Below, piece by piece: positions 18,867 through 27,900 of a DNA stretch of 64,000 bases. The stretch is from Rubrimonas cliftonensis. Its GTDB lineage: Bacteria; Pseudomonadota; Alphaproteobacteria; Rhodobacterales; Rhodobacteraceae. A program made the translations under genes and the position numbers. Location: positions 310,001 to 374,000 of the forward strand of contig NZ_FNQM01000002.1 of NCBI RefSeq assembly GCF_900107585.1, given 5' to 3'. The first letter of the stretch is position 1; the number at the start of each line of letters is the position of its first letter. The notes beneath the pieces are model-generated. The model saw nothing but the letters and a program-made list of their open reading frames with translations, did not search any database and had not been told where the DNA came from.

Positions 18867-19804
18867 GCCGCCAGCCTTTCCCCGAGCGCCGCGACCCGCG
18901 CCTCGGTGCGGGCGATCAGGCGGTCGAGCTCCGCGAGGTCGGCGGCGGTCAGCTTCGGCCCCGGCGCGCGCACGGCGCTGGAGGCGATGGCGCCGCGGCG
19001 GCGCAGCACCTCCTTGCGGATGGCCAGCCCAAGCCCCGGCTGCTGCTCGTGGCGGATGAGCGGCAGCCAGGCGTCGAACAGGTCCTCGGCGCCGTCGACG
19101 TCGCCCTTGAGGTGGCGGTGGACGACGCCGACCAGCATCTCGGGATAGGCGAAGCCGGTCATCGCGCCGTCCGCGCCGCGCTGCATCTCCTGCGCCAGAT
19201 AGAGCCCGCCATTGCCGCACAGGATGCTCATGCGCGGCGAGCCCTGCGCCTCGGCCGCCCGCACCGCCGACAGCTTGTTGAGGCCCGGGCAGTCCTCGTG
19301 CTTCAGCATGACGATCTGCGGGTGGTCGCGCGTCAGCTTCAGGATCGTCGCGGGGGAGACCTTCACGCCGGTCAGCTGCGGGTAGTCCTGGAAGCACACC
19401 GGGATGTCGGGGCCGAGCGCCTTGCAGACGGCGGCGTAGTAGCCCGCGACGGTGTCCTCGGTGGAGAGCGAGGGCGGCGGCGCGACCATCACGCCGGCCG
19501 CGCCCTTGTCCATCGCGAATTGCGAGAGACCGGCCAGCGCACCCATGCCCGCCGCCGAGACGCCCGCGATCACCGGCAGCGAACCGGCGCGCCCGATGAA
19601 GCGCCCGAGCGCGGCGCGCGCCTCGTCGGGGGCGAGCTTCGGGGCCTCGCCCATCACGCCGAGCACCGTCATGCCGTCGACGCCGCGCGCGGCGTAGTAG
19701 TCCACCAGGCTGTCGATGGAGGCGAGGTCGAGCGCGCCGTCATCGGCGAAGGGCGTGGCGGCGATGACGTAGACGCCGCTGGTGTGGCGATCGATCAGGG
19801 GCAT
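18863..19804 (-). CDS. DapA/NAL-family aldolase or lyase
   Basis: A 313-residue class I aldolase of the dihydrodipicolinate synthase/N-acetylneuraminate lyase superfamily. Visible parts are VYVIAATPF, the family phosphate/carboxylate loop as VLGVMGEAPKL (unlike the GTTGE of true DapA), CFQDYPQ in place of the YNxP segment, and the Schiff-base lysine in IVMLKHEDCPG. It is unlikely to be lysine-biosynthetic DapA because the loop differs and it leads a catabolic operon. The substrate is unknown. Confidence 0.8.
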   Translation of the reverse strand: MPLIDRHTSGVYVIAATPFADDGALDLASIDSLVDYYAARGVDGMTVLGVMGEAPKLAPDEARAALGRFIGRAGSLPVIAGVSAAGMGALAGLSQFAMDKGAAGVMVAPPPSLSTEDTVAGYYAAVCKALGPDIPVCFQDYPQLTGVKVSPATILKLTRDHPQIVMLKHEDCPGLNKLSAVRAAEAQGSPRMSILCGNGGLYLAQEMQRGADGAMTGFAYPEMLVGVVHRHLKGDVDGAEDLFDAWLPLIRHEQQPGLGLAIRKEVLRRRGAIASSAVRAPGPKLTAADLAELDRLIARTEARVAALGERLAA

Positions 19805-20005
19805 GGGGCGCGGCTCTCCGGGCGAGGTGCGGACGACGCAGCCTAGCCGGCCCCGCGGCGTTGCGCGAGAGGCCGCCGCGGCGCGATCCGCCGCCGCCCG
19901 GCGTCGCCACGGCGCCAGCCGGTCCGCCCGAACCGCGCCGACATTCGTCGTCGCTCCGCGCAGCGTTTCATGCTTGAGTTGGGCCCGGGTTCGGGAGTGC
20001 GCGCC

Positions 20006-20368
20006 GTGAGTGAGAAACGCAGGGTTGCCATTGTCGAGAATGATGTTCTGCTGGCCTATTTCCTGCGGGAGATCGTCGAGCTCGATCTCGGCGCGGAGGT
20101 CGTCGGCGTCGCCCATACGGCCGACGAGGCCTCCGCGATGCTTGAGCGCCAGCGGCCGGACTGGGTGCTGATCGAGCTGCGCCTCGGCGGCGCGCGGGAC
20201 GGCGTGGACGTCTCGATCGACTATCTGCGCCTGAAGCCGGACGGCCGGATCATCTTCATCACCGCGTCGAGCGAGCCCGGGGTCATGAGGCGGATCGGGG
20301 AGGACCACGCCTATCGCGTGCTGACCAAGCCGATCGATCCGACCAGCCTCATCGCCGCCTTCGACTAG
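20006..20368 (+). CDS. Stand-alone receiver-domain protein with Glu at the phosphoacceptor site
   Basis: A single CheY-like receiver of 120 residues with no output domain. I chose GTG at 20006 because GGGAG lies just upstream and the domain begins there; ATG at 19970 is the alternative. RRVAIVEND carries the acidic pocket, FITASSEP the conserved Thr, and LTKPID the conserved Lys. Where the phosphorylated Asp should be, the sequence reads WVLIELRLGG with Glu57. Glu there can mimic phosphorylation or mark a pseudo-receiver. No histidine kinase is adjacent. Confidence 0.8.
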   Translation: MSEKRRVAIVENDVLLAYFLREIVELDLGAEVVGVAHTADEASAMLERQRPDWVLIELRLGGARDGVDVSIDYLRLKPDGRIIFITASSEPGVMRRIGEDHAYRVLTKPIDPTSLIAAFD

Positions 20369-20449
20369 CCGCGCCTCGCCGGCGCCGCGGATCGCCGGGC
20401 GGCGGGTGCGCTTTCGGAACCTTTTGCGCCCTGCGGGCCTTTCCCTGCC

Positions 20450-20803
20450 ATGAAGATCATGGTTGTCGAGGACGATGCGCTGCTGGCGGAACATGTCTGC
20501 CAGCTGCTTCGCGAAGCGGGTTTCGAGCCGGTCGGGCCGTTCGCGACGGCGGCGAGCGCGCTGGAGGAGGCGCGGCGGCTCGACGCGGCGGGGGCGGTCA
20601 TCGACTATGACCTCGGATCGGAGGCGTCCGGCGCCGAGGTGGCGCGGCTGCTCTGCGCGCTCGACCTGCCGGTGCTGTTCGTCACGGGCGTTCCCAGGGC
20701 CACGATCCCGACCGAGCTGCGGGCGTGCTCGTTCCTCGCCAAGCCCTTCAGCGAGCAGGATTTCGAGCGGATGGCGCTGGCCGTCTTCACGGCGCGAAGC
20801 TGA
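20450..20803 (+). CDS. Stand-alone response regulator receiver protein
   Basis: A 117-residue single-domain receiver. IMVVEDDALLAEH has the acidic pair, AVIDYDLGSEASG the phosphoacceptor Asp, LFVTGVP the Thr and FLAKPFSE the Lys, so it looks competent for phosphotransfer. It lies 81 bases after the Glu-substituted receiver and is clearly divergent from it. Such proteins often act as phosphate shuttles or sinks; the partner kinase is not in the window. Confidence 0.85.
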   Translation: MKIMVVEDDALLAEHVCQLLREAGFEPVGPFATAASALEEARRLDAAGAVIDYDLGSEASGAEVARLLCALDLPVLFVTGVPRATIPTELRACSFLAKPFSEQDFERMALAVFTARS

Positions 20804-20886
20804 GCGGCGCGGGCTCGCGCGCGACAGGCGGGCGCGGCGCTTGACGGGCGGCGCGACGGGTGGCGCGGGGTTTCGGAGGCGCCGCG

Positions 20887-21387
20887 TTGAACCATCTGCG
20901 CGTGCTGCGCGAGAGCGTGGCCGACGAGAGCATCGACCCATTCTATCTCGATCCGCCCTTCAACTCCAACGCCAGCTAGAACGTGCTGTTCAAGGCGCCG
21001 GACGGCGTGCAGTCGGGCGCGCAGATCGAGGCGTTCGGCGACAGCTGGGCATGAGGCCTGACGGCGGAGGAGGCCTTCGACGAGGTCAAGGGCGGCGGCG
21101 TGAAGGACGAGCAGATCCGGTCGCTGATCGGCGCCATGGACCGGATGAAGGCGCCCATGGGCCTGTTCGTCACCCTCAACGAGCCGTCGAAGCCGATGCT
21201 CGCCACCGCCGCCGCGGCGGGGTTCTGGGAGACGGACTGGGGGCCGGTCCCCCGCGTGCAGATCGTCACCGTCGAGCAGCTGCTGACCAGCCCGGCGCCG
21301 CCCTACCGCATCCCCATGGCGCGCAGCGACACCCATCGCAGGGCCGCGCGGGAGACGCGCGACACCCAGGGCAGGCTCGACATCTGA
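20887..21387 (+). pseudogene. Decayed site-specific DNA methylase (N-4/N-6 type), two stops plus an internal deletion
   Basis: Translation from TTG at 20887 gives LNHLRVLRESVADESID, then FYLDPPFNSN, the DPPF-type motif IV of N4-cytosine/N6-adenine methylases with flanks typical of type III-like enzymes. In-frame stops interrupt it: TAG at 20977-20979, where the family has Tyr, and TGA at 21052-21054, where it has Trp. The same frame then jumps to family C-terminal sequence (KAPMGLFVTLNEP, AAAAGFWETDWGPVPRVQI). Several hundred residues, including the SAM-binding FxGxG region, are missing. About 167 codons remain. No restriction partner is seen. Confidence 0.85.
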
Positions 21388-21402
21388 GCCGCGCGGCCCG
21401 CC

Positions 21403-22212
21403 TCAGCCCCGCAGCTCGTCGATCCACACCTGGAAGCCGGTCAGCTCATGGCGGCCGAAGCTGTGCGTCAGCGGCACGTCCGCCGCGTCGCGCCCGCGCG
21501 CGATCAGCACGCGGCCGTAGCGCAGGTCGTTGTTGCGCGGGTCGAAGGTCCACCAGCGCCCGCCGAGATAGACGTCCATCCACGCCGCGAAGTCCATCGG
21601 CCCGAAGGGCGGCTGCTGGCCGATGTCGCTGACATAGCCGGTGCAGTAGCGCGCGGGGATGTTCAGCGCGCGGCAGAGCGCCACGGCGAGATGCGTGAAG
21701 TCGCGGCAGACCCCCACGCCCTCGCGCAGCGTCTCCGCCGCGGTGCGCGTGGGCCGCGAGTGCTCGTAGCCGAAGCGGACATGGCCGTGGACGAAGTCGC
21801 ACACCGCCTGCACCCGCGCCCATCCCAGCGGCGCGGCGCCGAAGGTGCTCCAGGCGAAATCCGACAGCAGGTCGCTCTCGCAGTAGCGGCTCGGCAGCAG
21901 GAAGCCCAGCGCATCGGCGGGAAGCTGCTCGACGGGGTGCTGGACGGCGTCGAGGCCCACGGGGTCGGACAGGCCCGCGTCGCGCAGGACGCCCTCGGTC
22001 GACACCGTGAAGGCCCCCGCCGGGGCGACGAGCCGGGTGCACCAGTTGCCGAAGCCGTCGCGGTAGCTCTCGATCGGCGTCGCCGGGTCGGTGACGAGCA
22101 GATCGGGCCGCTCAAGGTCGCTCGCGCGCGAATAGTGCACGCTGAGCAGCAGGATCATCGGCGTCGGCGCGGGGAGGCTGTAGCTCAGCCGGCAGCCCAG
22201 TCTGATGCGCAT
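21403..22212 (-). CDS. Transglutaminase-like cysteine peptidase family protein
   Basis: A 269-residue protein with the bacterial transglutaminase N-terminal beta domain and core. GVGVCRDFTHLAVALCRAL carries the catalytic Cys, and RWWTFDPRNN the Asp. The segment aligned with the usual His reads MDFAAWMDVYLGG, with Ala where classical triads have His. I believe this subfamily often varies there, so loss of activity is not certain. ATG at 22212 starts the fold (MRIRLGCRLSYSL). It is the last gene of a minus-strand group with the flavin reductase and gamma-glutamyltransferase. Confidence 0.82.
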   Translation of the reverse strand: MRIRLGCRLSYSLPAPTPMILLLSVHYSRASDLERPDLLVTDPATPIESYRDGFGNWCTRLVAPAGAFTVSTEGVLRDAGLSDPVGLDAVQHPVEQLPADALGFLLPSRYCESDLLSDFAWSTFGAAPLGWARVQAVCDFVHGHVRFGYEHSRPTRTAAETLREGVGVCRDFTHLAVALCRALNIPARYCTGYVSDIGQQPPFGPMDFAAWMDVYLGGRWWTFDPRNNDLRYGRVLIARGRDAADVPLTHSFGRHELTGFQVWIDELRG

Positions 22213-22369
22213 GGGGATCCTTCGCGTGGGGGCGCGTCCGGCCGCCCTGACGGCGGGCCTCGCCTCACCTTGGCAGGCCCGCCCTGCGTTGTCGACGTCG
22301 CCGGGCGCGTCGCCGCAGCCCGGGGCGGAGAGGTTCCGGCGCCGACGGCTCGGCGTCGGGCTGTCGCGG

Positions 22370-22981
22370 TCAGGGCCTCGGGGCCGGGATGACGCGCGGC
22401 TCGATCTCCTCCACGCGCCCGTAGCGGTCCGCGAACAGGCGGGCCACCGGGTAGTCGCCGCCCCAGTCGACGCGCAGCGTCTCGGGGTCGACCAGCCCCT
22501 CGCGGGCGTGCAGCGCGACGGCCTCGCCCACCAGCAGCGCGCGGTTGGGGCCAAAGGCCAGCGAGACGATCCGGCGGCACTCCAGCGAGACCGGCGCGGC
22601 GGCGAGGCGCGGCGGCGCGACCTTGGCGCTGGGCGCCGTCTCCAGCCCCAGCGCCTCGGGCTCGCCGCGCTCGGGCGGATAGGCGGCGGCGGTGGCCACC
22701 ATCGCCTCGGTCAGCGCCGGCGTCGCGAGGTTCACGACGAACTCGCCGGTGCGCTCGATGTTGCGCGTGGTGTCCTTCGGCGTCCCGTCGGGCTTGTGCT
22801 GGAGGCCGAGCACGATCAGCGCCGGCGTCTCGCCGAAGACGTTGAAGAAGGAGTAGGGGGCGGCGTTGACCACGCCCTCCGGCGAGACGGTCGTGACCCA
22901 GGCCACCGGGCGGGGGATCACCACCGCCGCCAGCAGCTTGTAGCGGTCTTGCGCGGGCAGGGCGTCGAGGTCGACCTGCAT
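22370..22981 (-). CDS. Flavin reductase-like domain protein (FMN-binding split barrel)
   Basis: A 203-residue split-barrel flavoprotein. YKLLAAVVIPRPVAWVTTVS and VVNAAPYSFFNVFGE form the FMN phosphate-binding start of the family. DTTRNIERTGEFVVNLAT and LECRRIVSL follow. Members reduce flavin for monooxygenases or act as small FMN oxidoreductases; no monooxygenase is adjacent, so the role is open. ATG at 22981 overlaps the stop of a tiny upstream frame as TGATG. Confidence 0.82.
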   Translation of the reverse strand: MQVDLDALPAQDRYKLLAAVVIPRPVAWVTTVSPEGVVNAAPYSFFNVFGETPALIVLGLQHKPDGTPKDTTRNIERTGEFVVNLATPALTEAMVATAAAYPPERGEPEALGLETAPSAKVAPPRLAAAPVSLECRRIVSLAFGPNRALLVGEAVALHAREGLVDPETLRVDWGGDYPVARLFADRYGRVEEIEPRVIPAPRP

Positions 22982-23034
22982 CAGCGCGGCGCTCCGTAGG
23001 CCGCCGCGGCGGCGCGGGTGGTGCTTGCGGTCAT
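22981..23034 (-). CDS. Possible 17-residue leader ORF coupled to the flavin reductase
   Basis: ATG at 23034 has a good GGGAG ribosome site and encodes 17 residues (starting MTASTTRAAAAAYG). Its stop TGA shares one base with the ATG of the flavin reductase gene (TGATG). It may be a leader peptide that hands ribosomes on by reinitiation, or a chance frame. The flavin reductase N-terminus looks complete without it. Confidence 0.3.
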   Translation of the reverse strand: MTASTTRAAAAAYGAPR

Positions 23035-23049
23035 GGCGATACTCCCGGG

Positions 23050-24639
23050 TCAGAAGCCCGCCGCGCAGCCGTCCTTGCGGGGGTCGGAGCCGGCGACGTA
23101 GCCGCCGCCGTCGAGGCGGCGGATGATCTGCGCGCCGCCGAAACCGAAGGCGAGGTCGGGCTGCTCGACGGAAAGGCGGTGGCCCATGGCGACGAGGGCG
23201 GCGCGCGTCGCCTCGGGCGTCGCCGCCTCCACCGCGACGTCGAGGTTTGAGACCGCGCGCCAGCGCGGCGCGTCGGCGGCGGTCTGCGGGTCCTGCCCCC
23301 AGAGCTCCATGCGCAGCGTCATCTGAACATGGCCCTGCGCCTGCATCGGTCCGCCCATGACGCCGAACACCGCGAGCGGCGCGCCGCCCCTCATGAGAAA
23401 GCCGGGAATGATGGTGTGGAACGGCCGCTTGGAGGGGCCGACGCGGTTGGGATGGCCCTCGCGCGTCGTGAAGCCGGCGCCACGGTTCTGCAGCGAGATC
23501 CCTGTCCCCGGCACGACGACGCCCGAGCCGAAGCCGGCGTAGTTCGACTGGATGAAGGAGACCATCATCCCCTCCGCGTCCGCCGCGCACAGATAGACCG
23601 TGCCGCCGTGCTTCGGCGCGCCGGAGGCGAAGTCCTGCGCGCGCCCGGGGTCGATCAGCGCGGCCCGCTCGGCGAGATAGGCGGGCGAGAGCAGGTCCTC
23701 CGCCGTGACGCCGGTCATGTGCGCGGGGTCGGCCACCCAGGCCTCGGCGTCGCGCAGCGCGAGCTTGATCGCCTCGATCTGCAGGTGCAGCGCGCGCGGC
23801 TCGTCGGGGTCGAGGTCGCGCACGCCCGTGTGCGCCAGCATCCCCAGCGCCATGCAGGCGACGATCCCCTGCCCGTTGGGCGGGATCTCATGGAGCGAGA
23901 CGTCGTCGAAACCGGCCGAGATGGGCTCAACCCAGTCGGCGCGGTGGGCGGCGAGGTCGGCCTCGGTCATCGCGGCGCCGTGCTCGGCGGCGAAGGCGGC
24001 GATGCGGGCGGCGAGCGGGCCGCGGTAGAAGCTTTCGGCGCGCGTCTCGGCGATCTCGGCCAGCGTGGCGGCCATGGCGGGGCAGGCGAAGCGCTCGCCG
24101 ATGGCGGGCGCGCGGCCGCCGGGCATGAAGGCTTCCGCGAAGCCCGGCTGATCCTTCAGCTCCGCGGCGCCGCGCCCCCACAGCGAGCCGATGGCCGGCG
24201 ACACGAGGTAGCCGCGCTCGGCGTAGGCGATCGCGGGCGCGAACAGGTCGGCGAAGGGCAGCCGGCCGAACTTCTCCGACATCGCGGCCCAGGCGCTGGG
24301 CGCGCCGGGAACCGTGACGCTCTCCCAGCCTCGGAAGGGCGCGCCGTCGGCGAAGCGGTCGGGGCTCCACGCCGCCGGCGAGCGGCCGGAGGCGTTGAGC
24401 CCGTGCAGCGCCGCGCCGTCCCACACCAGCGCGAAGGCGTCGGAGCCGATCCCGTTGCCGGTCGGCTCCAGCACGGTGAGGGCGATGGCCGTCGCCAGCG
24501 CCGCGTCCGCCGCATTGCCGCCGCGCGCCAGCATCGCGAGCCCGGCCTGCGCGGCCAGCGGCTGCGATGCGGCGACGACGTTCTCCGCGAACACTGGCGA
24601 GCGCCGCGAGGCGTAGGGCGTGATGTGGGCGAAGCGCAT
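23050..24639 (-). CDS. Gamma-glutamyltransferase family protein (Ntn hydrolase)
   Basis: A 529-residue self-processing Ntn hydrolase. NVVAASQPLAAQAGLAML and GGNAADAALATAIALTVLEP are the family N-terminus, and EPTGNGIGSDAFALVWDG follows. The processing site and nucleophile Thr is in PKHGGTVYLCAADAEG, and SFIQSNYAGFGSG and FGVMGGPMQAQGH follow. There is no signal peptide, so it is probably cytoplasmic, unlike E. coli Ggt. The TVYL nucleophile context resembles the YwrD/acylase-like branch, so the substrate may be a gamma-glutamyl or acyl amide other than glutathione. Confidence 0.87.
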   Translation of the reverse strand: MRFAHITPYASRRSPVFAENVVAASQPLAAQAGLAMLARGGNAADAALATAIALTVLEPTGNGIGSDAFALVWDGAALHGLNASGRSPAAWSPDRFADGAPFRGWESVTVPGAPSAWAAMSEKFGRLPFADLFAPAIAYAERGYLVSPAIGSLWGRGAAELKDQPGFAEAFMPGGRAPAIGERFACPAMAATLAEIAETRAESFYRGPLAARIAAFAAEHGAAMTEADLAAHRADWVEPISAGFDDVSLHEIPPNGQGIVACMALGMLAHTGVRDLDPDEPRALHLQIEAIKLALRDAEAWVADPAHMTGVTAEDLLSPAYLAERAALIDPGRAQDFASGAPKHGGTVYLCAADAEGMMVSFIQSNYAGFGSGVVVPGTGISLQNRGAGFTTREGHPNRVGPSKRPFHTIIPGFLMRGGAPLAVFGVMGGPMQAQGHVQMTLRMELWGQDPQTAADAPRWRAVSNLDVAVEAATPEATRAALVAMGHRLSVEQPDLAFGFGGAQIIRRLDGGGYVAGSDPRKDGCAAGF

Positions 24640-24905
24640 GGTCTCTCCGGCGTGGTCTGGCGGCTGATCCCACAGGAAGCAGCCTGCGGCGCGGGCGGGG
24701 CATCTCCGAATCGGCGCGAATCTGCCGGGCTTGTCAATGCCGCCGCCTACCCCGCAGTCGCTTAAAGCGTGTGTGAATAAGGGAATATGTTCACTTTCGG
24801 TTGTCGCCGAAATGGCCAATTAACATTTTGGTATCGTGAATTAAGATTCTACTTGCGTGCGGTCTGCTCTCATTTTACGCAAAATCACGAAATGTTGCTT
24901 CCTGT
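24640..24905. promoter_or_regulatory. AT-rich divergent control region between the GGT gene and the large surface protein
   Basis: From about 24760 to 24900 the GC content falls well below that of the rest of the window. It holds two short inverted repeats: TTTCGG/CCGAAA (24795-24800 and 24807-24812), and ATTTT/AAAAT (24872-24876 and 24881-24885). They lie just upstream of the 1200-residue gene. No clear -35/-10 pair stands out. A regulated promoter here is inference from composition and symmetry. Confidence 0.4.
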
Positions 24906-27900
24906 GTGACCGCTGCGCCCAAGGCGCGATGGCCGCGTTCGGGAATTGTGGCGATATCGAGGGGGCTGGGCTTGACATATTATTCCGGGGCGTCGCTTAA
25001 GGGTCGTCTGTTCGTTGACGGCGATGGCGACAACACTGAGTGGAACAGCGAGACGAACGTGTGGGAGGCCGGTTTCGCGGGCGTTCCCGTCAGTCTTGTC
25101 AACGCTCATGGCGCAGTGGTCGCGACCGTCCACACGAACCAGCACGGCTGGTACGAGTTCACGGGCGTCTGGCCGGGCGACTACCGGGTGCAGTTCCCCG
25201 AGATCGACGGCTACGAGTACGCCAAGAAGGACGTCGGCCACTACGGCTCGGATTCCGACGCGAACTCCAATGGCCTCACCGATCCGATCAAGATCAACTG
25301 GGGCGACCGAATCTGCGAGGTCGACGCAGGCCTCCAGCCCGTTCAGCCCGTCGATGATTGCGTCGTGACCGAGACGCTGCTCCACGAGAACTTCAACGCC
25401 GTCAGCGATCCCGACGACAGCGCCTTCATCAAGTCTGACGGCGGCTGGCAGGTCAGGCACGGTCAACTCTACACGGACGGCTGCAACGACGGCTATCTCA
25501 CCTTCGAGAAGGTGCAGCTCGACGGGCATTCCTCCAGCCTGCTCACCTTTGACATCAAGACGCCGAACACCCATCCGTTCGAGGCGGATGACCGCTTCGA
25601 GGTGCAGATCTCCATCGACGGCGGCGCCTTCGTCACGCTCGACAGCTTCGTTGTCGACCATCACCGCGGCGTTTTCGTCGGCAGCGCCAGCGGCCAGACC
25701 TTCGGCGAGAGCTTCACGACGCTGAGCTACCTCAGCGAGAACCTGCCCGCCGGCGCAGGCTCCATACAGCTGCGCTTCCTCAACCACAGCAGCTGGTCCG
25801 ACGAGATCTTCAAGATCGACAACGTCAAGCTGACGGCCGACAAGAAGATCTGCGAGGACTGCCCCGAGGACGCGACCAAAGTCGATTTCAACGATCTGAC
25901 CAAGGGCACGATCGTCTCCGAGCAGTACGAGGGCGTCACCATCTCCGCCTTCGCCAACGGCGCCGGCAACAAGATCGTCGTCGAAGCCGAGCACATGGGC
26001 GAGTGGGGCTTCAGGAGCACCGACGGCGCCAACGCCTCGGGCGGCAAGTTCGAGAAGCTGAGCGGCCACGATGGCAAGCTCTACGCCAACTTCGACGGCC
26101 CGACTGGCGAGTACGACGTCACCATCCGCGCGCAGGACGAGAACGACGGCCAGAGCGAGCTCTACCTCGTCGTCGGCGACGACGTGCGCAAGATCGTGCT
26201 CGACCGCGACACCGACGGCGTCGGCTCCGACCATGCAGGCTTCAGCGACTTCACGATCAAGGATGTCCACATCGCCAGGGGGCAGCACTACTACGTCTAT
26301 GCGAAGCGGGACGGCGACGAGTTCGTCCGCATCGACAAGCTGACTTTCGAGAGCGTCGCGCCGACCGAGAACCGCGCGATGATCTTCGACACCGACCACA
26401 TCACCGGCGGCGACCACGATCTCGCCAACGGCGACCGCAAGGTGCTGATCATCTCCGAGGACGGCGACAGCTCCGACCCCGACGACAACGCGCAGGGCGG
26501 CCAGTTCCACCTCGATTTCGACGTTCCCTCCGACGTCGCCAGCTTCAAGCTCATCGACAGCGAGGAAGGCGGCACGGTCATCGCCTACGACGCCGACGGC
26601 GTTCAGATTGGCGACGTCATCCAGCTGCCGAAGCTCGCCGACGGCTCCGTGGCCACCGTGACGGTGGACCGCGAGGGCGTCTCCAAGCTCGTGATCACGC
26701 TGAACGGCTCGGGCGCAATCGACGACCTGTGCTTCAAGGGCGATGAGCAGCCCGCGCCCGGTTCGCTCTCGGGCCGCTACTTCTGCGACAGCAACGACAA
26801 CGACCTGGATGACGGCGACGCCGTTGATCCGGCGGTCGCGGGCGTTCAGGTCGAACTGCTCGACGCGGCCGGCAACGGCACCGGGATCATCACGACGACC
26901 GCCGCTGACGGGACCTACTCCTTCACCGGCCTGCGTCCCGGCTCCTACGGCGTGAAGTTCACCGACCCCAACGGCGTGCTGGCGGGCAAGGTCCTGGTGA
27001 CGCCGAACGTGGGCGACGACGCCACCGACAGCGACGCGATCGGCGACACGACGCTGTCGACGATCACCGGGATCGAGGTCGTCACCGGCGAGGACACGCC
27101 CGACAACGACGCGGGCGCGGAGTATCTGCCCGGTTCGCTCTCGGGCCGCTACTTCTGCGACAGCAACGACAACGACCTGGATGACGGCGACGCCGTTGAT
27201 CCGGCGGTCGCGGGCGTTCAGGTCGAACTGCTCGACGCGGCCGGCAACGGCACCGGGATCATCACGACGACCGCCGCTGACGGGACCTACTCCTTCACCG
27301 GCCTGCGTCCCGGCTCCTACGGCGTGAAGTTCACCGACCCCAACGGCGTGCTGGCGGGCAAGGTCCTGGTGACGCCGAACGTGGGCGACGACGCCACCGA
27401 CAGCGACGCGATCGGCGACACGACGCTGTCGACGATCACCGGGATCGAGGTCGTCACCGGCGAGGACACGCCCGACAACGACGCGGGCGCGGAGCAGCCC
27501 AACACCCCGCCGACCGCCGACGACGAGATGGCGAAGCTCTGCGCGAACACCCTGCTGTCGATCGACGTGCTCGACGGCGACCAGGACATGGACGGCGACG
27601 ACCTCTCGATCACCGCGGTGAACGGCGAGGCCATCGTCGAGGGCGGCTCGGTGACGCTCGACAGCGGCGCGGTGGTGCGGCTGGAGAACGGCCGGCTGGT
27701 CTATGACCTGACGGGGACGGATGATTTCGACCAACTGCCGGTCGGCACGCAGGACAGCGACAGCTTCGTCTATACGGTCTCGGACGACGAGCTGACCGCC
27801 GAGGGCGCCGTAAACGTCACGGTGTGCGGCGACTTCAACACGTTGGAGACGATCGAAGCCGCCCTTGGCCAGGTCGGCCTGGTTCACGCGCTGGTCTTCG

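Noticed and set aside
18863-19804. Biosynthetic dihydrodipicolinate synthase (dapA)
   Set aside because: The substrate loop and the Tyr segment differ from DapA, and the gene leads a catabolic operon, so only the superfamily is called.
21403-22212. Dead enzyme because the transglutaminase His motif reads FAAW
   Set aside because: The Cys and Asp motifs are intact, and I recall related proteins with a variable residue there. The evidence is too weak to report inactivation.
26756-27494. Direct repeats as a CRISPR array or mobile-element ends
   Set aside because: There are only two long coding repeats with almost no spacer, fully inside a gene and matching one protein domain.
24885-27887. A 1000-codon minus-strand frame opposite the SdrD-B protein
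   Set aside because: It arises from codon bias in the repetitive acidic coding strand. The translation is a low-complexity Val/Ala/Arg shadow without recognisable domains.
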